NCBI RefSeq assembly: GCF_002844395.1
Contig: NZ_CP025197.1
Span: forward strand, 62,001-126,000
Source: Acetivibrio saccincola
GTDB lineage: Bacteria > Bacillota > Clostridia > Acetivibrionales > Acetivibrionaceae
Length of the DNA stretch: 64,000 bases
Direction of reading: 5' to 3'
Shown here: piece by piece, positions 1 to 8,908 of the stretch
Position numbering within the stretch: position 1 is the first letter of the stretch
Layout of the letters: every line of letters starts with the position of its first letter
Notes under the pieces: generated by a model
What the model was told of the DNA's origin: nothing
Seen by the model: the letters and a program-made list of their open reading frames with translations, nothing else
Database searches by the model: none
Position numbers and translations under genes: made by a program

Positions 1-13
1 TTACATGTAATAA

Positions 14-241
14 AGATTAGCAATAAACCAAAGTGCTTTTTATAATTATTTAGAATATTTAGAAAACATAAGAAAAATAAAGCCCTCGAGAACCTATGGC
101 TACATATTTGCGCCTCGTGGATGGCTTCCAAAACCTGAGCCATTTGGTTCTGTTATATACTATAAAGATAAAAAGGGAAACATGTCAGTAATGTATAGAA
201 ATACAATAACATGGAGGGAGATCGGGAATTACGATGAATAA
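14..241 (+). pseudogene. C-terminal fragment of an unidentified protein, no start codon
   Basis: The frame is open from just after a double stop at 8-13 to a TAA at 239-241 and reads like real protein (about 75 residues, with segments such as APRGWLPKPEPFG and NTITWREIG). It has no plausible start before an internal ATG at 182, so the N-terminal part is missing, either by truncation or by a frameshift near the window edge. Its stop overlaps the ATG of the next gene (ATGAATAA), which suggests the two were once translationally coupled. The GW.P segment is weakly like the C-terminus of sterol-desaturase/alkylglycerol-monooxygenase proteins, but the family cannot be assigned from so short a piece. 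Confidence 0.45.
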
Positions 242-689
242 GGGAAAGGCTAAATCAAAAATGAGCATAGCAGTTATATTTGTTGTATTTGCGTTAGCAG
301 TGGTAAGTTTTTTAGCTTGGTATATATATACAACTTCATATTATGAAATAGATGTTGAATTTATTGGAAAGATTGAAACGGAGATGAATCTTACTAAGAA
401 TGACTGGTGCTGTATAACAGTTGAAACTGCAATAAGAGAATTATCCCAGGGAGGAGCACAAAGGGCAGTACAAAATTCAAATACAGAAGAAATGATAGAA
501 AAACTTAAGCTTATTGAAAGGGATAAATACAATATTTTAATAACCGATGGTTCAAGGATAGAAAAGGTTACCAAGACAAGAGAAGAACATGACAGGTTGC
601 TAAAAATAGATTATAGCCCTGAATTTTCACACAATTCTTTGTATCTATATACTATTGCCAAAAACGTCCGAGCTGTTAATGATCCGTAG
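234..689 (+). CDS. small single-pass membrane protein, unknown function
   Basis: This 151-residue protein has a basic N-terminus (MNKGKAKSK) and one strong membrane helix at about residues 10-31. A mostly polar domain follows with two adjacent cysteines (NDWCC, about residue 58) and a hydrophilic C-terminal half, so it probably faces outward. The start ATG overlaps the stop of the upstream fragment. The nearest purine-rich SD-like sequence (213-220) is rather far away, so translation may rely on coupling. A strong hairpin with a T-run follows the stop, ending the unit before the lipid operon. I do not recognise a family. Confidence 0.6.
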   Translation: MNKGKAKSKMSIAVIFVVFALAVVSFLAWYIYTTSYYEIDVEFIGKIETEMNLTKNDWCCITVETAIRELSQGGAQRAVQNSNTEEMIEKLKLIERDKYNILITDGSRIEKVTKTREEHDRLLKIDYSPEFSHNSLYLYTIAKNVRAVNDP

Positions 690-714
690 ATAATACTTGA
701 GATAATGCTTTTTT

Positions 715-758
715 AAAAAACATGACTAAAGTCATTATGACTTTAGTCATGTTTTTTT
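715..758 (+). terminator. intrinsic terminator built of two nested palindromes
   Basis: The arms 721-735 and 737-751 are perfect inverted repeats, flanked by A6 on the left and T8 on the right. Each arm contains its own 12-bp palindrome (TGACTAAAGTCA and TGACTTTAGTCA), so the site could also bind a dimeric protein. It ends the unit at 234-689. Confidence 0.8.
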
Positions 759-764
759 TAAAAA

Positions 765-816
765 GTCACGGAAGGTCACGAAAAAACGTGACCAAAGTCA
801 CGAAAAGAAATGACTT
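765..816. promoter_or_regulatory. cluster of GTCACG/CGTGAC motifs upstream of the lipid operon
   Basis: GTCACG occurs at 765-770, 775-780 and 797-802, and its complement CGTGAC at 787-792. GGTCACG (774-780) and CGTGACC (787-793) form an inverted repeat around A6. A TGACTTT sequence follows at 811. A TATAAT -10 hexamer sits at 848-853 with no good -35, which would fit an activator-dependent promoter. The operator role is inferred. Confidence 0.45.
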
Positions 817-916
817 TTGGCATCTAGGAAGTTAAATGATATGGTAGTATAATGAAAAAAAGAGAAATAAGCTTAATTGAAAAGAGGGAGAAAAACTGCT
901 TATAAAGATTGCACAA

Positions 917-1489
917 ATGTACATAACTTTGTTCCCGGTTATATTGGCTGGGATATTTAATATGATTTGGTGCAAAGCACCTATATTTAACTTTATGAAA
1001 AAGCCCATTGACGGCGGAATGTGTATATGGGACGGCAAAAGACTGTTTGGTGACAATAAGACCTGGAAAGGTTTTTTTGGGATGATGCTGGGGGGTACTT
1101 TTCTGACTATAATCTGGGGGCTGATTTGTGGTACCAATGAGTTTTTTGAGGTTAACAATTTTATGTACGCCACAAGGGAAAATACCATTGGGTATAACGG
1201 AATAATGGGACTTTCATTGGGATTTGTATATGCTGTCTTTGAACTTCCAAATAGTTTTATAAAAAGAAGAGTGGGTATTACTCCGGGAAAGACTGCCGAA
1301 GGTTTTAAAAAAGTAATATTTATGTTTATCGACCAGATTGATTCTATACTAGGATGTGTGCTGGTAGTAAATATGGTTTACAAAATGCCGTTATGGTTTT
1401 ATTTTTTCTATGTTTTAATGGGGGCAGTGACGCATATTGTTATAAATATTTTGCTGTACTCACTAAAACTTAGAGACAATATGTTTTAG
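917..1489 (+). CDS. CDP-archaeol synthase-like integral membrane CTP transferase (DUF46 family)
   Basis: CarS-type enzymes transfer CMP from CTP to a lipid phosphate, classically digeranylgeranylglyceryl phosphate, to give CDP-archaeol in the membrane. The protein has the family's KPIDGG segment, the DGKRLFGDNKTWKG cytosolic loop, NSFIKRRVGI and a late DQID motif resembling the DRxD metal-binding end of CTP transferases, set among about five hydrophobic helices. The ATG at 917 has no Shine-Dalgarno. A good one (AAGAGGGAG, 881-889) instead points to an in-frame CTG at 896, which would add KIAQ-type residues as the start of the first helix. It opens the seven-gene operon, 10 bases before the first dikinase. 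The family call is firm; the lipid substrate is not known. Confidence 0.82.
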   Translation: MYITLFPVILAGIFNMIWCKAPIFNFMKKPIDGGMCIWDGKRLFGDNKTWKGFFGMMLGGTFLTIIWGLICGTNEFFEVNNFMYATRENTIGYNGIMGLSLGFVYAVFELPNSFIKRRVGITPGKTAEGFKKVIFMFIDQIDSILGCVLVVNMVYKMPLWFYFFYVLMGAVTHIVINILLYSLKLRDNMF

Positions 1490-1499
1490 GGGGAAGGGT

Positions 1500-4073
1500 A
1501 TGTTTGTTGGTCTAGACAATTACGTCAACTTAGATAAGGTGGGAAATAAAGCAAAATCCCTTATGCATCTTAAAAATAACGGGTTTTGTGTGCCGGATGG
1601 CTTTGTGCTTGACATTGATGTTTATGATGAAATAATAAAGGAAAACCGGCTTGATCTTCAGATTAATAAGTTGTGTTTTGATATCAGTAAAGAAAATGCC
1701 AAAGAAATTAGCTTTAGTATATTAAAATTGTTTGATGAAGTAAAAATTCCCCAAAACATTGTATCTGAAATATCAAAACTTATTAAAAACAAAAAATATG
1801 CAGTAAGAAGCAGCGGGTTTAAAGAGGATCTTGCTGACTTTGCTTTTGCAGGACAGTACAGCACTTTTTTAAATGTAAAAGGAATTGATGAAATTTGCAG
1901 AGCCGTTATAGGATGCTATAAATCAATGTATGAGGAAAGAGTCCTGTCCTATATGTTAGACAACGGGATGGATTTAAAGAATATGAAAATGGCTGTTATT
2001 GTACAGGAAATGGTTGAAGCTGATGTAAGCGGGGTGGCATTTTCAGTTAACCCTTTAAGCGGCAGCGATAAGGAAATTGTTATAGAAGCGGCAGAGGGGG
2101 CAGGAGAAAAAGTTGTGGGGGGAAAAGTTAACCCTGAACGCTATATATACAGTTGGTTTTACAAGGAGGAGTTTTATAACAAAAATAATAAACTTTTAAA
2201 CCAGGAAGTATTTTTAAAGCTTTCCCAAAAGGTACTTGATATACAAATATTATACGGATATCCATGTGATATAGAGTTTGCCGTAAAAGGTGAAGATATA
2301 TATTTTCTCCAGGCACGTCCCATAACCAAAATATCTTATGGGGGAATAGAAGAGCAGTGGACAACAGCAAATTTTAAGGACGGGGTATCTGCAGGAGTTT
2401 GCACCCCTTTTATGTGGAGCCTTTATGAATATATATGGGAATACACCTTAAAGAAGTTTGTGCTGGATGGGAAAATCCTAAAAAAAAGTGAATGGCGTAA
2501 AGCCGGCAATATGTTTTTTGGGAGGCCGTACTGGAATTTAAGTTTGGTTAAGACAGCTATGGCGAAGGTACCTGGATATAAAGAAAGGGAATTTGATAAT
2601 GATTTAGGCGTTGAACCTTGTTATGAAGGTGACGGGCATGTTACCCAAATAACACCGAAAACTTTAATTGGAATATTGAGAATGGCCATGGCACAGAAAA
2701 AAATAGCTAAAAACCAAATGAAAAATGTAGGGAAGCTAAAAAGGGAGCTTTTGGATAAATATTTTAGTTATCTTAAAATTTTTGAAAATGAAGAGAATAT
2801 AGATGAAGAAAATACACATAATTTAGAAAAAATATGGTACCGGCTGGTTAAAGATGATTACCTTTTAAGTCAGGGTACTTATTTTTGGCAAATTTTTATT
2901 AACACTATAAACCAGCCAATTTTTAAAAAGCGTTTAAGAAAATTTGTAAGTGAAAGTGAGTACTTTAACCTTATCGGAGGGCTTGACAACATATCTCATA
3001 TGCTTCCTTTTTATGAAATGTGGCAGATATCAAGAAATATAATTGAAAACAAAAATTCCTTTGATTTTTGGTGCAACTCTTCTGTGGATGAAATTAGAGA
3101 AGAATATTACAAAAACAGCAGGGAAAATTGTATTCCCTTGCTGGATGACTTTATTAAAAAGTACGGCTACCATTCAGATAAAGAACTTGACATAACATAC
3201 CCATGCTATTCTGAAGACATAGAAAGTGTTATTAAAACCCTTAAGAAAATCATTAATATGGATGACAGATTAAACCCGGAATATAAAAGAAGGAAGCAAG
3301 AAGAAGCCTTTAAAAACCAGATGCAAAAGCTAAAAGAGAAGCTGGGAAAAAGGAAGTATTTAAAATATGAAAAAGCCATAAAAAAAATGCGGAATATGCT
3401 TTGGTGGCGTGAGGAATTCAGGGATATTTCCACAAGGTTTTACTATATAATACGCCTTTATACAATGAGGCTTGCAAAGGTCTATGTTGAAGAAGGGGTT
3501 ATAAACACCCCGGAGGACATTTGGTATACAAAGATGGAGGATGTATTTAATTTTATAGATAATAAAATTACAAAAGAGGAGCTTCAAGGCATAATCTCAA
3601 GAAACAAAAAATACTATCAGTCTTTCCGCAATTTTTTAAGCGAAAATGAAATTGGCGGTACCACTAAGCTTAACAGTAAAAAAATTATATTCATCACACA
3701 CGACAGGGAAAAGACAAAATATAATTTAAACAAAAAAACCAAAAAGCTTCACATAATTAAAGGAATAGGATGTAATGACGGAAGGGCTACAGGAACTGCA
3801 AGGGTAATTAAAAATATTGAAGAAATACACCGCATTCAAGAAGGAGATATACTGGTGACAAGGTTTACCGATACAGGGTGGACGGCTAAGTTTGCTGCCT
3901 TAAAGGGGATTGTCACTGAATATGGGGGAGTGCTGTGTCATACAGCTGTTGTTTCTAGGGAGTACGGAATTCCATGTGTGGTGTGTACCAAAGATGCCAC
4001 TAAACTCATTAAAGACGGAAGTAAAATAACCATAGACGGTGCTACCGGGGAGATTATAAAGGAAGGGGGATAA
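1500..4073 (+). CDS. PEP synthase / rifampicin-phosphotransferase-like dikinase 1
   Basis: This 857-residue protein has the three-part layout of rifampicin phosphotransferase and PEP synthase. The ATP-binding domain (about 1-300) carries GNKAKSL, AVRSSGFKEDL..FAGQ, VIVQEMV..SGVAFSVNP and a closing DIEFAVKG..LQARPIT. A long helical middle region (about 320-770) is the expected small-molecule site. The C-terminal swivelling domain carries TRFTDTGW and the phospho-histidine motif GGVLCHTAVVSREYGIP (His about 814). Such enzymes split ATP into AMP plus phosphate and move a phosphate via the histidine to pyruvate or another hydroxyl. Its length matches antibiotic phosphotransferases rather than pyruvate,phosphate dikinase. 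It lies 2 bases before pssA. Position inside a lipid operon suggests a lipid or lipid-precursor acceptor, which is inference. Confidence 0.8.
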   Translation: MFVGLDNYVNLDKVGNKAKSLMHLKNNGFCVPDGFVLDIDVYDEIIKENRLDLQINKLCFDISKENAKEISFSILKLFDEVKIPQNIVSEISKLIKNKKYAVRSSGFKEDLADFAFAGQYSTFLNVKGIDEICRAVIGCYKSMYEERVLSYMLDNGMDLKNMKMAVIVQEMVEADVSGVAFSVNPLSGSDKEIVIEAAEGAGEKVVGGKVNPERYIYSWFYKEEFYNKNNKLLNQEVFLKLSQKVLDIQILYGYPCDIEFAVKGEDIYFLQARPITKISYGGIEEQWTTANFKDGVSAGVCTPFMWSLYEYIWEYTLKKFVLDGKILKKSEWRKAGNMFFGRPYWNLSLVKTAMAKVPGYKEREFDNDLGVEPCYEGDGHVTQITPKTLIGILRMAMAQKKIAKNQMKNVGKLKRELLDKYFSYLKIFENEENIDEENTHNLEKIWYRLVKDDYLLSQGTYFWQIFINTINQPIFKKRLRKFVSESEYFNLIGGLDNISHMLPFYEMWQISRNIIENKNSFDFWCNSSVDEIREEYYKNSRENCIPLLDDFIKKYGYHSDKELDITYPCYSEDIESVIKTLKKIINMDDRLNPEYKRRKQEEAFKNQMQKLKEKLGKRKYLKYEKAIKKMRNMLWWREEFRDISTRFYYIIRLYTMRLAKVYVEEGVINTPEDIWYTKMEDVFNFIDNKITKEELQGIISRNKKYYQSFRNFLSENEIGGTTKLNSKKIIFITHDREKTKYNLNKKTKKLHIIKGIGCNDGRATGTARVIKNIEEIHRIQEGDILVTRFTDTGWTAKFAALKGIVTEYGGVLCHTAVVSREYGIPCVVCTKDATKLIKDGSKITIDGATGEIIKEGG

Positions 4074-4075
4074 TT

Positions 4076-4690
4076 ATGTTTATAGGAAAATACAATAAGT
4101 CAGTAATACTCACCTATATAGGAATAGCAGCGGCGGTTTTGGGTATTTATTTTTCTTTTGTGAAAAATATCAGGTACACATTATTATGTCTTATAATTTG
4201 CGGTGTTTGCGATCTTTTTGACGGAGCCGTTGCAAGAAAGTGCAAACGTACTGAAGAAGAAAAACTTTTTGGGATTGAAATAGATTCTTTAGCGGATATT
4301 ATGAATTTTGTGGCACTACCTATAGCTATATTCTGTGGTATGGGACTTACAAGCCTGTACAACATAATAATTTATGTAGTTTATGCCTTGGCTGCCGTTA
4401 CCAGATTAGCCTACTTTAACGTTAATGCAAAAAAATCCGGTACAGAAACTCCTCTTAAGTATTATACAGGACTTCCGGTAACTTTTTCAGCTCTAATTTT
4501 CACAATTTTTTGGTTTTTAAATTTTTATATAAGTGAAGAATCTTTTAATGTAGTATACAGTCTGCTGATGCTTGTTGTGGCACTGCTGTTTGTACTTAAG
4601 ATAAAAGTGCCGAAGCCTAAAGGGGCGGCTTATGTGGTTTTTGCTTTAATTGCAGTTGCAGTTAGTTGTTTTATTATATTTTCAGGATAG
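4076..4690 (+). CDS. pssA: CDP-alcohol phosphatidyltransferase, phosphatidylserine synthase type
   Basis: The CDP-alcohol phosphotransferase signature is present: D46-x2-D49-G50-x2-A53-R54, then G66-x3-D70-x3-D74 (CDLFDGAVAR ... FGIEIDSLAD). Spacing between the two halves is longer than in the general consensus, as is usual in clostridial PssA. About six membrane helices follow. It would transfer a phosphatidyl or archaetidyl group from the CDP-lipid to serine. The adjacent psd gene supports serine as acceptor. It starts 2 bases after the dikinase stop, so the genes are translationally coupled. Confidence 0.88.
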   Translation: MFIGKYNKSVILTYIGIAAAVLGIYFSFVKNIRYTLLCLIICGVCDLFDGAVARKCKRTEEEKLFGIEIDSLADIMNFVALPIAIFCGMGLTSLYNIIIYVVYALAAVTRLAYFNVNAKKSGTETPLKYYTGLPVTFSALIFTIFWFLNFYISEESFNVVYSLLMLVVALLFVLKIKVPKPKGAAYVVFALIAVAVSCFIIFSG

Positions 4691-4720
4691 ATTATATTTG
4701 CAGGATAGGTGAAAAGAAAT

Positions 4721-5614
4721 ATGAGTGTATACGTATATAACCGGGAAACCAAAAATGTCTATGAAGAAAAACAGTTTAAAGAAAAACAGTTAAAGTTTTT
4801 ATATGAAACCCTGCCCGGCCGTATTATTTTAAAATTTATTTCAGGAAAGTGGTATTCCCGGTATAGCGGAAAGAAAAACAGCAAAAGAAAATCAATTGCT
4901 AAAATTAAGCCCTTTATAGAAAAATACGGCATAGATATGGAAGAGTACGAAAAAAAAGAATACCGCTCTTTTAATGAGTTTTTTACAAGAAAGATAATTC
5001 CTGAAAAAAGACCTGTTCCAAAGGATAACAGCATACTTATTTCCGTTGCGGATTCTAAGCTAAGGTACTATAAGATAGAAGAAAACTTAAGTATAAAAAT
5101 AAAAAACAGCATATACACCGTTGAAGAACTATTAGGGGACAGAGAACTGGCAGCTGAATTTAAAAACGGAACTTGCCTGGTGTTCCGCCTTACCGTTGAT
5201 GACTGCCACCGCTATTGTTATTTTGACAACGGCAGGCTGATGAGAAGAAAACATATAGATGGGAAGCTTCATACCGTAAGGGCTATTTCGGAAAAAAGGC
5301 ATAAAGTTTATTGTGAAAACTTCCGGGAATATTCTGTTCTTCTTACTGAGAATTTTGGTAAAGCAGTTCAGATGGAAGTGGGGGCGCTGTTGGTTGGGAA
5401 AATTGTCAACATGGAAAAGCTGGAATTTAAAAAAGGGGAAGAGAAAGGGTGGTTTGAGCTGGGGGGCTCTACAATAATATTGTTTTTTCAGGAGAACACT
5501 GTAAAAATTGATGAGGATATTGTTTCAAACTCCTACAGAGGACTTGAAACTAAAGTTAAGTATGGCGAAAGGATAGGTAAGAAATATGTTAAAGAGGTTA
5601 AATATTTATTTTAA
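4721..5614 (+). CDS. psd: phosphatidylserine decarboxylase proenzyme
   Basis: The protein makes phosphatidylethanolamine (or archaetidylethanolamine) from the serine lipid using a self-made pyruvoyl group. The self-cleavage motif is ELGGSTI (Ser about 250), the GGST variant of the usual LGST. Other family marks are NEFFTRKI, DDCHRYCYFDNG and MEVGALLVGKI. The ATG at 4721 has an AGGTGA eight bases upstream and begins MSVYVYNRETK, as in clostridial relatives; the in-frame GTG at 4709 overlaps that Shine-Dalgarno and is less likely. The end overlaps the start of the prenyltransferase gene by 29 bases. Confidence 0.9.
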   Translation: MSVYVYNRETKNVYEEKQFKEKQLKFLYETLPGRIILKFISGKWYSRYSGKKNSKRKSIAKIKPFIEKYGIDMEEYEKKEYRSFNEFFTRKIIPEKRPVPKDNSILISVADSKLRYYKIEENLSIKIKNSIYTVEELLGDRELAAEFKNGTCLVFRLTVDDCHRYCYFDNGRLMRRKHIDGKLHTVRAISEKRHKVYCENFREYSVLLTENFGKAVQMEVGALLVGKIVNMEKLEFKKGEEKGWFELGGSTIILFFQENTVKIDEDIVSNSYRGLETKVKYGERIGKKYVKEVKYLF

Positions 5615-6485
5615 AGAAATGTACCCAATAGTTCCTAGACTTCTTCTAGGAATCATAATATTTTTAGAAATACATTTTATTTTACTTTTAAACTATGGCG
5701 TAAAAACTTTTTCAATAGGTATTGGAGAAGTGGTAGGGAGTTTTACTATATTTAGTTTTCTCTTTACCCTGCGTATTGCCGATGATTTAAAAGACTACGA
5801 AACAGATCTTGTTTTGTTTCCTAAAAGGGCACTGCCTTCGGGACGTGTGAAAAAAAAGGACTTAAAAATATTTGTTACAATTTTAATTTTTATAACATGT
5901 ATTTTAAATTTTGCTTTTATGAACAATATACCTTTTTTTATCATTCTGTACATATATGGGGGATTGATGTCCGTCTGGTTTTTTAAAAAACACAAAATAC
6001 AAAAAAGCCTTCCATTGGCATTGGTAACACATAATCCGGTACAGATGATTATGAACATATACATAATATCATACACATGTATAAAGTATGATTTATATCC
6101 TTTTACCCTGACAAGTTTTTTGGTTGCACTAACTCTATACTTTCCTGCCCTTATATGGGAAATATCCCGTAAAATACGTGCACCTAAGGATGAAACGGAA
6201 TATACCACTTATTCTAAATTGTTTGGATATAAAAAAGTAACCAGGTTTGTGCTTATTTTGACATTAATTGATGTTGTGACAAACTTTCTGCTTGTATACA
6301 GGTTAAACAGAATTGCAGTTTTGGTACTGGCTCTTAATGCGGCATGGATTACATGGAAATTTATTTCCTATATGAAAGATCCTACGCAATATAAAATAGT
6401 GAATAAGGTTGAAAGGTATACATATGTACTTGAAACCACCATGGTTTTAGTTGTAGCAATATATTTGTTGGTGGGGTATATTTAA
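5586..6485 (+). CDS. UbiA-family membrane prenyltransferase
   Basis: UbiA enzymes attach a polyprenyl chain to an acceptor inside the membrane. The first aspartate motif is canonical (D66-D67-x2-D70-x3-D74, in IADDLKDYETD), followed by LPSGRV. The second motif is PKDETEY (about residues 199-205), with Glu where Asp is common. About eight hydrophobic helices are visible over 299 residues. Archaeal DGGGP synthase belongs to this superfamily and acts just before CDP-archaeol synthase, so neighbours make a lipid role attractive; quinone or other acceptors are possible. It overlaps psd and shares one base with the next start (TAATG). Confidence 0.82.
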   Translation: MLKRLNIYFKEMYPIVPRLLLGIIIFLEIHFILLLNYGVKTFSIGIGEVVGSFTIFSFLFTLRIADDLKDYETDLVLFPKRALPSGRVKKKDLKIFVTILIFITCILNFAFMNNIPFFIILYIYGGLMSVWFFKKHKIQKSLPLALVTHNPVQMIMNIYIISYTCIKYDLYPFTLTSFLVALTLYFPALIWEISRKIRAPKDETEYTTYSKLFGYKKVTRFVLILTLIDVVTNFLLVYRLNRIAVLVLALNAAWITWKFISYMKDPTQYKIVNKVERYTYVLETTMVLVVAIYLLVGYI

Positions 6486-8905
6486 TGAAAATTATTAATA
6501 CACATAATTTTAAAAACGCTGTAATAGGCCAAAAAGCATATAACCTTTTTAAAGCCATGGAAAAAGGTTTGCCTGTACCAAGACTTTTTGCAATTGACGC
6601 TAATGGATTAAAAAGTAAGGACATGGAGCATATTGTTAACAAATATTTAGAAGAAAATTTCCCCAAATCCCGGCTGTTTTCTGTACGTTCTGCAGCAATA
6701 GGAGAGGATGGGGAGGAAAATTCCTTTGCAGGACAGTTTGACACTTATTTGGATGTACCTGTTGATAAAGTGGTTGAAAAAATAAAAAAATGCACAGAGT
6801 CTTTAAGTAACGAAAGGGTGGAATCATATTTAAAACACAAGAAGATAACAGAAAAGCTATCTATGAGTGTCATTGTACAGGAAATGATAAAGGGTGACAT
6901 GTCCGGGGTAATGTTTACAGCCAATCCTCAGGGAATTTTAAACGAATCTGTTATTATAATTGGTTATGGGAGAGGGGACGGGGTTGTTGAGGAAAAGGTA
7001 CCTGTAACATCATACTATTATAATAATACAGATAAGCTGTACTATTACGAAAAGATGGAATACTCACCTGTAATAGATAAAAAACAGGTTGAAAAGCTAA
7101 TTTCATACGGTGAAGAGTTAAGAGATCTGTTTGGGGAATACCTGGATATAGAATTTACAATTGAAGATGAGAAAATATACATACTTCAAATCCGCCCTAT
7201 AACAACTATAAAAAATACCAAAGAGACAATTTTAGATAACAGCAATATTGTAGAAAGTTATCCTGGAATAACCCTTCCTCTGACACAGTCCTTTATAGAG
7301 CATGCCTACTATAGTGTATTTAAAGGTGTTGCATATAGGTGCCTTAAAAACAAAAAGCTGGTTGAAAAGTACGATCCTGTTTTCAGGCAAATGGTGGCTG
7401 GCGCAAATGGAAGAGTATATTATAAAATAAGCAATTGGTATACAGTTTTAAAATTTCTTCCCCTAAGTAAAAAAATTATTCCCATATGGCAGGAAATGAT
7501 GGGGGTATCCATTAAGGAACATGATGTACAAAAAAACGATATTTCAATTATTCAGAGGATAAGGGTATACTTTAACGTAATATATGAAGCTTTCCGTGTC
7601 CAAAAGGGAATGGAAAAGCTTAATGCAAATTTTAATGATGTTGAAAAACTGTTTTCAGACAGTTTCAATAAAAAATTAAGCAATAAAGAATTAATGAAGT
7701 TATACAACAAAATCGGTGATGCGGTACTGAAAAATTGGGATATAACACTATTAAATGATATTTACAGCTTTGTGTTTACAGGGCTTTTAAAGAGGAAATT
7801 AAAAAAGCTTGGAAAGCCAAACTATGAGGAGGAGACCAATAATTACATATCCGGAATAGCCAATATAGAAAGTATGAAGCCTGTAAGAGAGATGGTATCT
7901 TTAGCTAAAACGGCAGTGGATGAAGGCTGGATTAAAAAACTTGAATCCATTAATAGTGATGAGAAAATAAAAGAATTAATTTTACAAAATAAAGGTGATT
8001 TTACCAATAGATTTAATGATTTTATCAAATTATACGGGGACAGAACCACAGAGGAGTTAAAGCTTGAGACAAAAACTTTCAGGTCAAGTCCAAAACTTTT
8101 GGCAGACAAAATCATTGAGTACGGGAAAGATATAGAAAAACTTAACAATCTGTATAATTTGCTTAATAAGGATGATATAAAAACAGGGATAAATACAGAA
8201 GGTATTGGGAAAAGAGACAAAAAAATTATACACATACTTGCAAAAAAAGCAATGCTGGGCATTAAAAACAGGGAAATATCAAGGCTTAACAGAAGCAGGA
8301 TTTATGGAATGGTACGAAGTATATTTTTTTCAATAGGAAACAATCTGGTAAAAGAGGGGCTGCTAAAAGAAAGGAATGATATATTCTACCTGCGAGTGGA
8401 AGAGATATTTGCACATATAAATGGTGGCACCTATGACTTTTCTTCTTTAGTGAGGGAGAGAAAGAGAAAATATAAAGGTTTTGAGCAATTACCCCCTTAC
8501 TCCAGGTTGGTTTTTGCAGGGAATGAATTTGATAAAACGGTGAAAACGGCAAACAGTGAAAAAAATAATTCATATAATGAAAAAATATTAACAGGAACTC
8601 CTTGTTCAAATGGAGAAGTAACAGGTGAGGTAATTGTTATTGAGGATATAGGTAAGGATTTGGATGTAAGAGATAAAATTCTTGTTACCAAAATGACTGA
8701 TCCCGGATGGGTTTTTATCCTTACTCTTTCAAAGGGAATAATAGCGGAGAAAGGCTCACTTCTTTCACACACGGCAATCATTTCAAGAGAACTAAAAATT
8801 CCCTCAATAGTAGGTATAAAAGGGGTTACTGAAAAGTTAAAAAACGGCGATATAATTTATATGAACGGAAGTACCGGTGAGATTAGAATAGAAAGTAGGG
8901 CTTAA
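6485..8905 (+). CDS. PEP synthase / rifampicin-phosphotransferase-like dikinase 2
   Basis: The 806-residue paralogue of the dikinase at 1500-4073 has the same three-part layout. The ATP-grasp motifs are GQKAYNL, FSVRSAAIGEDG..FAGQ, VIVQEMI..SGVMFTANP and DIEFTIED..LQIRPIT. A variable helical middle region follows, then the swivel domain with TKMTDPGW and SLLSHTAIISRELKIP (phospho-His about 762). The two proteins differ most in the middle region, which suggests different acceptors or a two-step phosphorylation. Its ATG overlaps the ubiA stop. That both copies keep every catalytic motif argues against decay. The substrate is unknown. Confidence 0.8.
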   Translation: MKIINTHNFKNAVIGQKAYNLFKAMEKGLPVPRLFAIDANGLKSKDMEHIVNKYLEENFPKSRLFSVRSAAIGEDGEENSFAGQFDTYLDVPVDKVVEKIKKCTESLSNERVESYLKHKKITEKLSMSVIVQEMIKGDMSGVMFTANPQGILNESVIIIGYGRGDGVVEEKVPVTSYYYNNTDKLYYYEKMEYSPVIDKKQVEKLISYGEELRDLFGEYLDIEFTIEDEKIYILQIRPITTIKNTKETILDNSNIVESYPGITLPLTQSFIEHAYYSVFKGVAYRCLKNKKLVEKYDPVFRQMVAGANGRVYYKISNWYTVLKFLPLSKKIIPIWQEMMGVSIKEHDVQKNDISIIQRIRVYFNVIYEAFRVQKGMEKLNANFNDVEKLFSDSFNKKLSNKELMKLYNKIGDAVLKNWDITLLNDIYSFVFTGLLKRKLKKLGKPNYEEETNNYISGIANIESMKPVREMVSLAKTAVDEGWIKKLESINSDEKIKELILQNKGDFTNRFNDFIKLYGDRTTEELKLETKTFRSSPKLLADKIIEYGKDIEKLNNLYNLLNKDDIKTGINTEGIGKRDKKIIHILAKKAMLGIKNREISRLNRSRIYGMVRSIFFSIGNNLVKEGLLKERNDIFYLRVEEIFAHINGGTYDFSSLVRERKRKYKGFEQLPPYSRLVFAGNEFDKTVKTANSEKNNSYNEKILTGTPCSNGEVTGEVIVIEDIGKDLDVRDKILVTKMTDPGWVFILTLSKGIIAEKGSLLSHTAIISRELKIPSIVGIKGVTEKLKNGDIIYMNGSTGEIRIESRA

Positions 8906-8908
8906 AGA

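Noticed and set aside
1500-8905. True pyruvate,phosphate dikinase or PTS enzyme I
   Set aside because: Domain order and length (ATP-grasp first, His domain at the very C-terminus, no TIM barrel after it) fit rifampicin-phosphotransferase-like proteins instead.
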